Source: Variovorax flavidus (GTDB taxonomy: Bacteria > Pseudomonadota > Gammaproteobacteria > Burkholderiales > Burkholderiaceae_C). From it: a stretch of 64,000 nt of DNA. Under the pieces are notes generated by a model. The model was not told the DNA's origin. It saw only the letters and a program-made list of their open reading frames with translations, and made no database searches. Numbering within the stretch: the stretch's first letter is position 1; each line of letters begins with the position of its first letter. The stretch lies in NCBI RefSeq assembly GCF_030317145.1, contig NZ_JASZYE010000003.1:744001-808000 (forward strand), given 5' to 3'. This document shows positions 24,952-33,710 of this stretch, in pieces. Position numbers and translations under genes: made by a program.

Positions 24952-25996
24952 GGTCCTGCACGGTGCGCTCGCGGTTGAATCCGATGCGATTCGTGGCCTT
25001 CTCGAAGCGCTGGCGGATCAGGTCGGACCACAAGCCACTGCCCTTCATGCGCGTGGCGAAGTCGGCGTCGTAGTCCTTGCCGCCGCGCATCTCGCGGATG
25101 CGCGCCATGATGCGCGCCGCACGCTGCGGATAGTGCAGCTCCAGCCACTGCTTGAAGAGCGGCGCGACTTCCCAGGGCAGGCGGATCACCGTGTAGAACG
25201 CGCTGCGCGCGCCGGCCTCCCACGCCGCTTCGAGCACCTGTTCCATGTCCTCGTTGACGAAGGGAATCTGCGGCCCGACGCTCACGCCCACCGGCACTCC
25301 CGCCTCGGCCAGCGTGCGCACCGTACGCAGCCGGCGATACGGCGCGGCCGCCCGCGGTTCGAGCTTGCGAGCGAGTTCGCCGTCCAGCGTGGTGATGGTG
25401 ACGTACACGGCGGCCAGACGCTCGGCCGCCATCGGCGCGATCAGGTCGAGGTCATGCTCCACCGCGCTGGACTTGGTGACGAGGCCGAAGGGGTGGCGTG
25501 TTTCCTTCAACAATTCGATCACCGATCGCGTGAGCCTCAGTTCGCGCTCGATCGGCTGGTAGCAATCCGTCGCGGTGCCGATCACGATGGGACTCGGCAC
25601 GTAGCTCTTGCGCCCGAGTTCGGCGCGCAGCACCTCGACGATGTTGCGCTTGGCGATCAGCTTGGTCTCGAAATCGAGCCCCGGCGACAGATTGAGGTAG
25701 CTGTGGGTGGGCCGGGCGAAGCAGTAGATGCAGCCGTGCTCGCACCCCCTGTAGGGATTGAGCGAGCTGTCAAAGGGCACGTCAGGGGAATCGTTGTGGG
25801 TGAGCACCGATTTGACGTCCTCGAAACGGACCTCGGTTGCGAGCGGCGGCAAGTCTTCGGCATCGGCGGCCCCTTCCTCGAGGGTGCCCCAACCGTCGTC
25901 GAAGGCGTTGCGCGCGTCGCGCTCGAATCGATGCGGCAAGCGCGTGGCCGCGCCTCGGCCCTTCAGGGCATGCAGGGGGATGAAAGCGTCGGCCAT
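24902..25996 (-). CDS. PA0069-family radical SAM protein (SplB-like)
   Basis: A 364-residue radical S-adenosylmethionine enzyme. The cluster-binding triad is in YRGCEHGCIYCFARP (CxxxCxxC). GTATDCYQPIERELRLTR and VSVGPQIPFVNEDMEQVL continue the TIM-barrel core. It resembles the spore photoproduct lyase-like group called PA0069 family, whose reaction is not established. A perfect SOS box lies 16-35 bases upstream of its ATG, so LexA control and a role after DNA damage are likely. It overlaps the end of the efflux lipoprotein gene on the other strand. Confidence 0.9.
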   Translation of the reverse strand: MADAFIPLHALKGRGAATRLPHRFERDARNAFDDGWGTLEEGAADAEDLPPLATEVRFEDVKSVLTHNDSPDVPFDSSLNPYRGCEHGCIYCFARPTHSYLNLSPGLDFETKLIAKRNIVEVLRAELGRKSYVPSPIVIGTATDCYQPIERELRLTRSVIELLKETRHPFGLVTKSSAVEHDLDLIAPMAAERLAAVYVTITTLDGELARKLEPRAAAPYRRLRTVRTLAEAGVPVGVSVGPQIPFVNEDMEQVLEAAWEAGARSAFYTVIRLPWEVAPLFKQWLELHYPQRAARIMARIREMRGGKDYDADFATRMKGSGLWSDLIRQRFEKATNRIGFNRERTVQDLSAFRPPGAAGQGSLF

Positions 25997-26011
25997 GATC
26001 GGCGTCCTGAA

Positions 26012-26031
26012 TACTGTATGAATTCACAGTA
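26012..26031 (-). promoter_or_regulatory. SOS box (LexA operator)
   Basis: A 20-base element containing CTGT (26014-26017), eight bases, ACAG (26026-26029), flanked by TA on both sides. It matches the classic CTGT-N8-ACAG consensus exactly and is largely palindromic. It is 16 bases upstream of the radical SAM gene start and 86 bases upstream of the divergent DOPA-dioxygenase-like gene. Confidence 0.85.
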
Positions 26032-26117
26032 TTTCACCATTTGGGCGGCCGTGCAGCAAGCGCTTGTTACCGATGGGCAGGCGAAAGCGTAAGCTCCACC
26101 CTCCTCCGGAGTTCACC

Positions 26118-26474
26118 ATGCCGCGCCGCCCCGAAAACCTCTACCCGCAGTACCACGCCCATATCTATTTCGGGCCGGACACTGTCGCCCAGGCGAGGCA
26201 ACTGGCCGAGGATGCCGGCCACAGCCTGCTGGTGGTCGTCGGACGCGTCCATGAAAAGCTGGTCGGCCCGCATCCGTACTGGAGTTGCCAGATCGCCTTC
26301 GATGCCGCCGAGTTCGACGAAGTCATCGGCTGGCTCGACGAGCATCGCCATGGGCTCGACATCTTCGTGCACGGCCTGACCGGCGACGACTACCTCGATC
26401 ACACGGCGCACGCGATGTGGCTGGGCAACGAGGCGACGCTCGACCTGCGCATGTTCCGCAAGCCCGCAGCCTGA
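26118..26474 (+). CDS. DOPA 4,5-dioxygenase family protein
   Basis: A small protein of 118 residues. The ATG at 26118 follows CCGGAG; an upstream in-frame ATG at 26064 lacks a site. The family motifs are His-rich: PQYHAHIYFGP near the N-terminus, GPHPYWSCQIAF in the middle and VHGLTGDDYLDHTAHAMWLG near the end. They provide likely metal-binding His residues for extradiol cleavage of catecholic compounds. Bacterial members are mostly uncharacterised. The GST gene follows on the other strand after 24 bases. Confidence 0.85.
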   Translation: MPRRPENLYPQYHAHIYFGPDTVAQARQLAEDAGHSLLVVVGRVHEKLVGPHPYWSCQIAFDAAEFDEVIGWLDEHRHGLDIFVHGLTGDDYLDHTAHAMWLGNEATLDLRMFRKPAA

Positions 26475-26498
26475 AACGGCCGACCGGCCGGCAAGAGC

Positions 26499-27155
26499 TC
26501 AGAACTCGGCGTCGAGTTCGTCGATCTCTTCCGGCTCCTGCTTGGCAGCCTTGATCCATTCCTGCATCGCAGGCAGTTCGATGATCCGCTTGCAGTAGGC
26601 GGCGCAGGTCCGGTCGAGCGCCACGTCGTAGGTCATGAAGCGCGTGACGACCGGTGCGTACATGGCGTCCGCCATGCATGGCTGCTCGCCGAACAGGAAG
26701 GGGCCGCCGTACGCGCCCAGGCATTCGCGCCAGATCGCGACCACCCGGTCGATGTCGGTCTGGGCACGCGACCAGATCTTGAAGCCGGGGAATTTCGCCT
26801 TGACGTTCATCGGCAGCGATCCGCGCATCGAGCTGAAGCCCGAGTGCATCTCCCCGCAGATCGCCCGGCAGTGCGCACGGGCCTTCATGTCGGCCGGCAG
26901 CAGGCCAGCCTTGGGCTTGATTTCGTTCAGGTACTCGCCGATTGCGAGCGTGTCCCATACCTTGACGCTGCCGTGCTGCAGCGAGGGCACCAGCATCGAG
27001 GCCGAGAGCAGCAGCATCTCGGCCTTCATCGCTGGGTCGTCGGGCGGGATGATGTTCTCAGTGAACTCCAGGCCCGCCAGCCGGCACATCAGCCAGCCGC
27101 GAAGCGACCAGGCACCGTAGTTCTTGCTACTGATAGTGAGTACGGGTTTGGCCAT
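26499..27155 (-). CDS. Glutathione S-transferase family protein
   Basis: A 218-residue GST. The N-terminal thioredoxin-like domain (MAKPVLTISSKNYGAWSLRGWLMCRLAGLEF) has Ser/Tyr candidates for thiol activation and the cis-Pro/Ser region VPSLQHGSVKVWDTLAIGEYLNE. The helical C-terminal domain includes GPFLFGEQPCMADAMYAPVV. ATG 27155 is chosen because the upstream extension is low-quality sequence overlapping the divergent PHA depolymerase leader. The substrate is unknown. Confidence 0.9.
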   Translation of the reverse strand: MAKPVLTISSKNYGAWSLRGWLMCRLAGLEFTENIIPPDDPAMKAEMLLLSASMLVPSLQHGSVKVWDTLAIGEYLNEIKPKAGLLPADMKARAHCRAICGEMHSGFSSMRGSLPMNVKAKFPGFKIWSRAQTDIDRVVAIWRECLGAYGGPFLFGEQPCMADAMYAPVVTRFMTYDVALDRTCAAYCKRIIELPAMQEWIKAAKQEPEEIDELDAEF

Positions 27156-27265
27156 GCTGACGCTCCTCGGCTGCCGGATCGGCCAGCAAGCTGTGCAAGG
27201 CCTGTGCCAGAACGGTGCGCCTCGCTGACGACTTCGCCTGGCTTGGCCCGCAACTTGCCTACAGC

Positions 27266-28489
27266 ATGTGCATGCTGTACCGGGCCTACCAAACCAATGC
27301 CGACCTGCTTTCGCCATCCCGGCTTGCGGCCCAATACCTCGGCAGCGCGCTCTGGCATTCGAAGGCCGACCGCAGCCTCACCCGGCGAATGGCCGCGGCA
27401 ATGGAGGTGTACTCGCGCATGCGGCTCACGCACACGCGCCCGCCCTATGGCATCGACAGCGTGATGGTCGATGGCGAGGAAGTCGCCGTCCACGAAGAAG
27501 CCGCGCTGGTTGCGCCCTTCGGCACGCTGCTGCACTTTCGCAAGGACACCAGCGCGGTGCATCCGCCCGTGCTGCTGGCCGCACCGTTGTCGGGCCATTT
27601 CGCGACGCTGCTGCGCGAAACGGTGCGCACCCTGCTGCGCGACCATGACGTCTACATCACCGACTGGCACAACGCGCGCGACGTGCCGCTCTGGCATGGC
27701 GGCTTCGGGCTCGACGACTACACACGGCAGATCATCAGCTTCCTCGAAGCGATCGGCCCCGGCGCGCACATGGTCGCGGTGTGCCAGCCCTGCGTCGCGG
27801 CGCTGGCGGCCACCGCGCTCATGTCGGAAGACGACAACCCGGCCACGCCCTGCAGCCTGACGCTGATGGCCGGGCCGGTCGACTGCCGCATCAACCCGAC
27901 AGCCGTGAACAAGCTCGCGAACGAGCGCTCCATCGGCTGGTTCGAGCGCAACCTGATCAGCCGCGTGCCATGGCCGCATGCCGGCATGATGCGGCGCGTC
28001 TACCCCGGCTTCCTGCAGCTCAGCGCCTTCATGAGCATGAACCCTGACCGGCACAAGCAGCAGTTCGCCAAGCTCTACCAGCACCTCGTCGACGGCGAGG
28101 TCGACCAGGCCGCCACCATCCGGAACTTCTACGACGAATACCTCGCAGTGAACGACCTGCCGGCCGAGTTCTATCTGGAAACGGTGGAACGCGTGTTCCA
28201 GACCTACGACCTGCCCCGCGGCGAACTCACGGTCGGCGATCGCAAGGTCAACCCCGCCGCCATCCGCAAGACTGCGTTGCTGACGGTGGAGGGCGAGCGC
28301 GACGACATCTGCGCCGTGGGCCAGACCGTCGCTGCGCAGGACCTCTGCACCAGCGTCCGCCCCTACCTCAAGATCCACCACCTGCAAGCCGGCGTCGGCC
28401 ACTACGGCGTCTTCAGCGGCAGCAAGTGGAATACGCAGATCTATCCGCGCGTGCGGGAAACGATCCACACCGCCGCGGAATTGCATTAG
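27266..28489 (+). CDS. phaZ: Intracellular polyhydroxyalkanoate depolymerase
   Basis: Mobilises stored polyhydroxybutyrate granules in the cytosol. About 407 residues, like Cupriavidus PhaZ1 (419). It has an N-terminal MLYRAYQTNADLLSPSRLAA block, SGHFATLLRETVRTLLRDHDVYITDWHNARDVP, and a nucleophile region AVCQPCVAAL with Cys173 in place of the usual Ser, as in intracellular PhaZ1. The His region is LQAGVGHYGVFSGSKW. The start is uncertain (27266, 27272, or GTG 27215); no strong ribosome site is seen. Copy B of the dispersed repeat follows, pointing the other way. Confidence 0.9.
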   Translation: MCMLYRAYQTNADLLSPSRLAAQYLGSALWHSKADRSLTRRMAAAMEVYSRMRLTHTRPPYGIDSVMVDGEEVAVHEEAALVAPFGTLLHFRKDTSAVHPPVLLAAPLSGHFATLLRETVRTLLRDHDVYITDWHNARDVPLWHGGFGLDDYTRQIISFLEAIGPGAHMVAVCQPCVAALAATALMSEDDNPATPCSLTLMAGPVDCRINPTAVNKLANERSIGWFERNLISRVPWPHAGMMRRVYPGFLQLSAFMSMNPDRHKQQFAKLYQHLVDGEVDQAATIRNFYDEYLAVNDLPAEFYLETVERVFQTYDLPRGELTVGDRKVNPAAIRKTALLTVEGERDDICAVGQTVAAQDLCTSVRPYLKIHHLQAGVGHYGVFSGSKWNTQIYPRVRETIHTAAELH

Positions 28490-28513
28490 CGCCCGGCGCA
28501 GCCAAGGCCGTTG

Positions 28514-28611
28514 GTGAAACACCGCGGAACCGGCTCCGCCGGGCCGCCGGTGTTGCCCCCGGCAGGGGGTAGGCGCAGCGACACGAAGTGCGCCGAAGCC
28601 TGGGGGTGAGC
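28514..28611 (-). repeat. Dispersed intergenic repeat, copy B (after CBS gene)
   Basis: 98 bases, nearly identical to copy A: by eye three substitutions and one extra base near the left end, identical from CTACCCCCTGCC to GTGTTTCAC. It begins at the base after the TAA of the CBS-domain gene and has that gene's sense. It also fills the space between this gene and the convergent phaZ. Confidence 0.88.
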
Positions 28612-29058
28612 TTAACTTTCGTCTTCTGCAGGCCAGTCGCGGATGTAGGCCTTGAGCATCTTGTTCTCGAAGTTCTGGCTATCGACCACTGCCTTGGCAA
28701 CGTCGTAGAAGCTGATCACGCCCATCAGCATGCGCTTGTCCATCACCGGCATGTAGCGCGCGTGGCGTTCCAGCATGATGCGGCGGATCTCGTCGAGATC
28801 GGTTTCGAGGGTGCAGGTCACGGGATGGTCGTCCATCGCCTTGCGCACCAGCGTGCCGCCGACCTGGCCGCCGTTGGCGACGATCGCGACGATCACCTCG
28901 CGGAAGGTGAGCATGCCGACCAGGTCGCCATGCTCCATGACGACGAGCGAGCCGATGTCCTTGTCGGCCATGGTGTTGACCGCGTCAGCCAGGGGTTGAT
29001 CGGGCGTGGCAGTGAAGAGCGTGTTGCCCTTGACGCGCAGGATGTCGCTGACTTTCAT
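28612..29058 (-). CDS. CBS domain-containing protein
   Basis: A 148-residue stand-alone tandem CBS protein: CBS1 about 8-60 (LFTATPDQPLADAVNTMADKDIGSLVVMEHGDLVGMLTFREV) and CBS2 about 78-135 (VTCTLETDLDEIRRIMLERHARYMPVMDKRMLMGVISFYDV). Such proteins bind adenine nucleotides and often sense energy state. No effector domain is fused, so the partner is unknown. It is divergent from metY across 137 bases. Confidence 0.93.
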   Translation of the reverse strand: MKVSDILRVKGNTLFTATPDQPLADAVNTMADKDIGSLVVMEHGDLVGMLTFREVIVAIVANGGQVGGTLVRKAMDDHPVTCTLETDLDEIRRIMLERHARYMPVMDKRMLMGVISFYDVAKAVVDSQNFENKMLKAYIRDWPAEDES

Positions 29059-29195
29059 CGTGTTGCTCCTCTCTTACTCGGCGGCGTGCCGATTTGAATA
29101 TAGCCCACAATGGCCGCCCATCCATTCGCCCACGTCGACGTCGCAGGGTTTGCACGCGTAACGGGGCATTGCAGAAACGACACTGAAAGGCGCTC

Positions 29196-30506
29196 ATGTC
29201 CGGCTACTCCGACCCCGGCTTCGACACGCTGGCATTGCATGCCGGCGCAGCACCCGACCCTGCCACCGGCGCGAGGGCGGTGCCGATCCATCTGACCACC
29301 TCCTTCGTCTTCGAGTCGAGCGACCACGCGGCGGCGCTCTTCAATCTCGAGCGGGCGGGCCATGTGTACTCGCGCATCAGCAACCCGACCAATGCCGTGC
29401 TGGAGCAACGCGTGTCAGCGCTCGAAGGCGGCATCGGCGCGATCGCGACGGCCAGCGGCCAGGCGGCGCTGCATCTGTCGATCGCGACATTGATGGGCGC
29501 AGGTTCGCACATCGTCGCGAGCACGGCGCTCTACGGCGGCTCACAGAACCTTTTGCATTACACGATGCGCCGCTTCGGCATCGACACCACCTTCGTGAAG
29601 CCGGGCGACCTCGACGGCTGGCGCGCTGCCATCCGGCCCGAGACCAAGCTGCTGTTCGGCGAGACGGTGGGCAATCCGGGCCTCGATGTGCTGGACATTC
29701 CGGCCGTGAGCGACATCGCGCATGCTGCCAAGGTGCCGTTGCTGGTCGATTCGACGCTGACCTCGCCCTACCTCATCAAGCCCTTCGACTGGGGCGCGGA
29801 CCTGGTCTACCACTCGGCCACCAAGTTCCTGTCGGGCCACGGCACGGTGATTGGCGGCGTCGTGGTCGACGGCGGCAGCTTCGACTGGGAACGCTCGGGC
29901 AAATTCGCCGAGCTGACCCAGGCTTATGACGGCTTCCACAACATGGTGTTCAGCGAGGAGAGCACGGTCGGCGCCTTCCTGCTGCGCGCACGGCGCGAAG
30001 GCCTGCGCGATTTCGGCGCCTCGATGAGCCCGCACACCGCGTGGCTCATCCTGCAGGGCATCGAGACCCTGCCGCTGCGCATGGAACGCCATATCGACAA
30101 CACGCAGAAGGTGGTGGAGTTCCTCGCCTCGCACCCCTTCGTGGCGCATGTGGGGCATCCGCTGCTGGAGACGCATCCGAGCCACGCACTCGCGAACAAG
30201 CTGCTGCGGCATGGCGCGAAGGGCGCCGGCGCGGTCTTCAGCTTCGACCTGAAGGGCAACCGCGAGCAGGGCAAGAAGTTCATCGAGACGCTCAAGCTGT
30301 TCAGCCACCTGGCGAACGTGGGGGACTGCCGAAGTCTCGTGATCCATCCCGCGAGCACCACGCACTTCCGCATGACCGACGAGGCCTTGGCCGGGGCGGG
30401 CATCACGCAAGGCACGATCCGGTTGTCGATCGGCCTCGAAGATCCGGCCGACCTGATCGACGACCTGAAGCGCGCCCTGAAGGCGGCAGAAAAGGCAGGT
30501 GCCTGA
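29196..30506 (+). CDS. metY: O-acetylhomoserine/O-succinylhomoserine sulfhydrylase
   Basis: PLP-dependent Cys/Met metabolism enzyme, 436 residues, making homocysteine from an activated homoserine and sulfide. The PLP lysine is in YHSATKFLSGHG (K210). PIHLTTSFVFE, YSRISNPTNAVLEQRVSALEGG and RLSIGLEDPADLIDDLKRAL are family blocks. The length (over 420) and THPSHALANKLL favour MetY over MetB/MetC; choice between acetyl and succinyl donor is not certain. It shares one base with the next start (TGATG). Confidence 0.88.
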   Translation: MSGYSDPGFDTLALHAGAAPDPATGARAVPIHLTTSFVFESSDHAAALFNLERAGHVYSRISNPTNAVLEQRVSALEGGIGAIATASGQAALHLSIATLMGAGSHIVASTALYGGSQNLLHYTMRRFGIDTTFVKPGDLDGWRAAIRPETKLLFGETVGNPGLDVLDIPAVSDIAHAAKVPLLVDSTLTSPYLIKPFDWGADLVYHSATKFLSGHGTVIGGVVVDGGSFDWERSGKFAELTQAYDGFHNMVFSEESTVGAFLLRARREGLRDFGASMSPHTAWLILQGIETLPLRMERHIDNTQKVVEFLASHPFVAHVGHPLLETHPSHALANKLLRHGAKGAGAVFSFDLKGNREQGKKFIETLKLFSHLANVGDCRSLVIHPASTTHFRMTDEALAGAGITQGTIRLSIGLEDPADLIDDLKRALKAAEKAGA

Positions 30507-31312
30507 TGGACCTCATCGTCAACGGCCACCGCACTTACTGCTACACCGGCGGCAAATCGCTCGACAGCGCCAAGCCGACCGTGGTCTTCATCCATGGCGT
30601 CCTCAACGACCACAGCGTATGGATCCTGCAGAGCCGCTGGTTTGCCAACCACGGCTGGAACGTGCTGGCAGTGGATCTGCCGGGCCATTGCAGGAGCGAA
30701 GGGCCGCCGCCCGCGACGGTCGAGGAAGCGGCTGCGTTCGTCGTCGGTCTGCTCGATGCGGCCGGGGTCGCCAAGGCTGCACTGGTGGGCCACAGCTTCG
30801 GATCGCTGATCGCGCTCGAAACCACGGCGCGATCGCCGGAGCGTGTCACGCACCTGGCGCTGGTAGGCACGGCCTACCCCATGACGGTGTCTCCGGCCCT
30901 GCTCGATGGCGCACTCAACGACCCACAGCGCGCGATCACCATGGTCAACACCTTTTCCCACTCGCTGCTGGCGCCGCCGCCCTCCTCGCTAGGCCCCGGC
31001 ACATGGCTCTATGGCGGTTCGCGCGCGCTCATGCGCCGCGTGCTGGCGAGCAACCCCGACGCCAACGTGTTCCACATCGGCTTCAAGGCTTGCAACGACT
31101 ACGCGAACGGCGAACAGGCGATCGCATCCGTGCAGTGCCCGACGCTGTTCCTCCTCGGCGAATCCGACCAGATGACACCGCCGCGAGCCGCGCGAGCGCT
31201 GGCCTCGAAGGCGCACAACGCCAAGGTCGTGACCGTCAAGGCCGGCCATGCCCTCATGAGCGAAGCGCCCGACGACGTGTTGTTCGCGCTGGGCGCTTTC
31301 CTGAAAGGCTGA
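30506..31312 (+). CDS. Alpha/beta hydrolase
   Basis: A 268-residue hydrolase with oxyanion motif FIHGVLNDHSVW, nucleophile elbow VGHSFGS (Ser), acid region LFLLGESDQMTPP and His region VKAGHALMSEAPD. It is translationally coupled to metY (TGATG), so it may act on a metabolite related to sulfur amino acid synthesis or simply share the promoter. The specific substrate is unknown. The next gene is convergent, 21 bases away. Confidence 0.9.
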   Translation: MDLIVNGHRTYCYTGGKSLDSAKPTVVFIHGVLNDHSVWILQSRWFANHGWNVLAVDLPGHCRSEGPPPATVEEAAAFVVGLLDAAGVAKAALVGHSFGSLIALETTARSPERVTHLALVGTAYPMTVSPALLDGALNDPQRAITMVNTFSHSLLAPPPSSLGPGTWLYGGSRALMRRVLASNPDANVFHIGFKACNDYANGEQAIASVQCPTLFLLGESDQMTPPRAARALASKAHNAKVVTVKAGHALMSEAPDDVLFALGAFLKG

Positions 31313-31333
31313 AGATGACGCGCGACGCCGGCG

Positions 31334-31996
31334 TCAGCGCAGGGCGTTGATGTCGGGCACCTCGACCAGCGGCATGGGCGCGCCGCGCTTGGCCGCCACG
31401 AGCATCGCGCGCCCCACCTGCACGCTGGTCGTCACGCGGTTGGGAGCCCACCGGCGCAGCAGCCCGAACACCGGCTTGGCGATCACGTAGGCCGCCTGGT
31501 AGAGCGCCGTCTTGGAGCGCACGCCGTGCATCGGCTCGATGAAGCCGGGGCGGAACATGTAGGCGGCCCTGAAGGGAAGACGCATCAGCGCGTTCTCGGT
31601 CGCGCCCTTGACCCTGGCCCACATGCTTGGCCCACGCTCGGTGCTGTCGGTTCCGGCGCCTGACACATATATGAAGGTCATTTGGGGGTTGAGACGTGCC
31701 AGCGGCTGTGCCGCCGCCAGCGTGAGGTCGTAGGTGACGCGGCGGTAGTCTGCCTCGTTCATGCCAACGGAGGAGACACCCAGGCAGAAGAAGCAGGCAT
31801 CGAAACCCGAGAGCCTGTCCTCGACAGCCGAGTAGTCGTACATGTCCGGAACGATGAGCTCGCTGAGCTTCGGATGCTCCTGCCCGGTCGGTTTGCGGCC
31901 GACGCAGAGCACCCGCGTCACGTCGCCATCGACCAGGCATTCGCGCAGCACCCCCTGCCCCACCATGCCCGTTGCGCCAAAGAGCATGATTTTCAT
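31334..31996 (-). CDS. NAD(P)-binding epimerase/dehydratase-like protein
   Basis: A 220-residue atypical short-chain dehydrogenase. The dinucleotide motif is FGATGMVGQGVLRE at the N-terminus. CFFCLGVSSVGMNEADYRRVTYDLT and FIYVSGAGTD correspond to the middle strands. There is no clear YxxxK, as in NmrA/HIM-like members. GGAG precedes the ATG at 31996. The thioredoxin-like gene ends 17 bases upstream, so the two may be cotranscribed. Function is unknown. Confidence 0.85.
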   Translation of the reverse strand: MKIMLFGATGMVGQGVLRECLVDGDVTRVLCVGRKPTGQEHPKLSELIVPDMYDYSAVEDRLSGFDACFFCLGVSSVGMNEADYRRVTYDLTLAAAQPLARLNPQMTFIYVSGAGTDSTERGPSMWARVKGATENALMRLPFRAAYMFRPGFIEPMHGVRSKTALYQAAYVIAKPVFGLLRRWAPNRVTTSVQVGRAMLVAAKRGAPMPLVEVPDINALR

Positions 31997-32013
31997 GAAG
32001 GCTCCAGAGAGGG

Positions 32014-32397
32014 TCAGTCGACGGTGAAAGTCTCGGGCTCGCGCACCAGCGCGCCGAGCAGCGTGGTCACTTCGGGCGCCGAAGCCTGCGCCGGTTGCAG
32101 CGCACCCAGCAGCCGTGCAAGGGTTTCCGCATGCGGCAGCAAGGGACCGAGAAAACGCGTGCCGGCCGTGCCGGCGACCAGCATCGTCGGAAAGGTCTCG
32201 ACATCGAAATCGTCGGCGATATCCGCATGGTCCTCGACGTCGACCCACGCAAAGCGGAATTCGGGATGCGCTCGCGCCACCTGCTCGAACAGCGGCCGGT
32301 ACTCGCGGCAGGCGCCGCACCACTCGGCACACAGGCAAACGACCCACAGCGGGTCGCCGGGCGACTGGGGGTCCGTGGAAGTGGAGAAGTCGGTCAA
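32014..32397 (-). CDS. Thioredoxin-family protein
   Basis: A thioredoxin-fold protein with the redox motif CAEWCGACREY and the cis-Pro strand FPTMLVAG. About 127 residues from a TTG at 32397. A longer frame to ATG 32478 overlaps the yihY end and gives an unlikely Cys-rich start, so the start is uncertain. No signal peptide is seen from either start, so it is probably cytosolic. It lies between yihY and the epimerase-like gene on the same strand. Confidence 0.82.
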   Translation of the reverse strand: MTDFSTSTDPQSPGDPLWVVCLCAEWCGACREYRPLFEQVARAHPEFRFAWVDVEDHADIADDFDVETFPTMLVAGTAGTRFLGPLLPHAETLARLLGALQPAQASAPEVTTLLGALVREPETFTVD

Positions 32398-32440
32398 GGC
32401 CAGGATGGAAGAAGAAAAGGAAATGAAACGCGTCGCGCCA

Positions 32441-33646
32441 TTATCGATTCGGCAGCAGATCTTGCAGCAGCAGCGCATCCAAAGGGCCTTTGCGCCACAG
32501 GCTCTCGAGCGGCGGCACTTGCGGCATGAGCAGTTCCTTCAGCAGCGGTTCGAGCGCCGTCGTGGCCGGGTCGGCCAGGAGGACGTAGCGCGGGTCCTCG
32601 TTGTCCGGCTCCTCGTCGAGTGGCGCGATCCAGTCGATCGCGACCAGGGTTGCGAGCACCGGCGCGAGCTGCAGCGCGTCGATCCGCATCCGGGCCACCA
32701 GTTCCGCTGCGCCAAGCCCCTTGCCGGGCCTGTTCCTGGCACGATGCAGATGCTGCAGCGCCTCGACCGCGAGTTGCAACGACCAGCCCGCCATGCCGCC
32801 CCGCCGCGCCACGCCCATCAACAGGCTGGGCAGGTAGGCGACGATCACTGCGCCGAACAGCACGATGAGCCAGGCCACATAGATCCAGATCAGCAGGATC
32901 GGCACGGTCGCGAAGGCGCCGTACAGCACTGAATAGGTCGGCACCAGGCTGAGGTAGTAGCCCAGCACCCGCTTGGAAATCTCGATCGCGGCTGCGACAA
33001 AGAAGCCGCCGGCCCATGCGTGCGACCACTTGACGTGGGTGTTGGGCACATAGTGATAGAGGGCCGCCATCCCGCCCGCCAGCAGCACGAATTCGAAGGT
33101 GTCGAACAGCAGTTTGACGACGCTGACGCCGACCACCCCCCTCGAAGCCGAGAAGAAGGACGCGGTGGTGCTCAGGCTCAGAGCCAGCACCAGCGGGCCC
33201 AGCGTGATCGCGGCCCAGTAGATCAGCACCCGTTGCGCAAAGGGCCGGGGCGTGCGAACGCGCCAGATGTTGTTGAGGGTCTTGTCCATCGTGAGGATCA
33301 AGGCGACCGCGGTGACCAGCAACACCACGAGCCCGGCCACGCCCAGTCCGCTGGCCTTGCTCGCGAACTGGTTGAGATAGCCCAGCACCTGGCGCGCGAT
33401 GTTGTCCGGGATCAGGCTTTCGATCAGCCAGCGCTGCACGCGGCCCTGCATCTTGGAGAACATCGGGAACACCGTGAACAGCGCCGCCGCGACGGTGAAG
33501 AAGGGGACCAGGGCGATGGTGGTGGTGAAGGTCAGGCTGCTCGCCGTGAGGCCCAGCCGGTCTTCCCGGAAGCGCTCGCCGAGCACTGCGGCGGTGTTGC
33601 CCCAGGGGAAATGCGAAAGGTCCCTCCAAAGTTGCCGGCGATTCAT
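32441..33646 (-). CDS. yihY: YihY family inner membrane protein
   Basis: A 401-residue integral membrane protein. The YihY/virulence factor BrkB domain (about 20-280) has six hydrophobic helices: SSLTFTTTIALVPFFTVAAALF, GLGVAGLVVLLVTAVALIL, IYWAAITLGPLVLALSL, EFVLLAGGMAALYHYVPNTHVKW, and ILLIWIYVAWLIVLFGAVIVAYLPSL among them. The C-terminal ~120 residues look soluble and helical. Earlier labelled RNase BN in error in some databases; function remains unclear. ATG 33646 is taken; ATG 33658 is possible. Confidence 0.9.
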   Translation of the reverse strand: MNRRQLWRDLSHFPWGNTAAVLGERFREDRLGLTASSLTFTTTIALVPFFTVAAALFTVFPMFSKMQGRVQRWLIESLIPDNIARQVLGYLNQFASKASGLGVAGLVVLLVTAVALILTMDKTLNNIWRVRTPRPFAQRVLIYWAAITLGPLVLALSLSTTASFFSASRGVVGVSVVKLLFDTFEFVLLAGGMAALYHYVPNTHVKWSHAWAGGFFVAAAIEISKRVLGYYLSLVPTYSVLYGAFATVPILLIWIYVAWLIVLFGAVIVAYLPSLLMGVARRGGMAGWSLQLAVEALQHLHRARNRPGKGLGAAELVARMRIDALQLAPVLATLVAIDWIAPLDEEPDNEDPRYVLLADPATTALEPLLKELLMPQVPPLESLWRKGPLDALLLQDLLPNR

Positions 33647-33658
33647 GGCCGGTATCAT

Positions 33659-33700
33659 CTCACCCCCTGGGCTTCGCTCACTTTGGGTCGCTTCGCCCGC
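33659..33700 (+). repeat. Truncated copy E of the dispersed repeat
   Basis: About 42 bases resembling the first 40 bases of the repeat (CACCCCCTGGGCTTCG, then GGGTCGCTTCGCCCGC). The hairpin half is missing. It lies between divergent yihY and the DUF2069 gene and, unlike the full copies, does not follow a stop codon. Confidence 0.55.
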
Positions 33701-33710
33701 ATTTTTTCTC

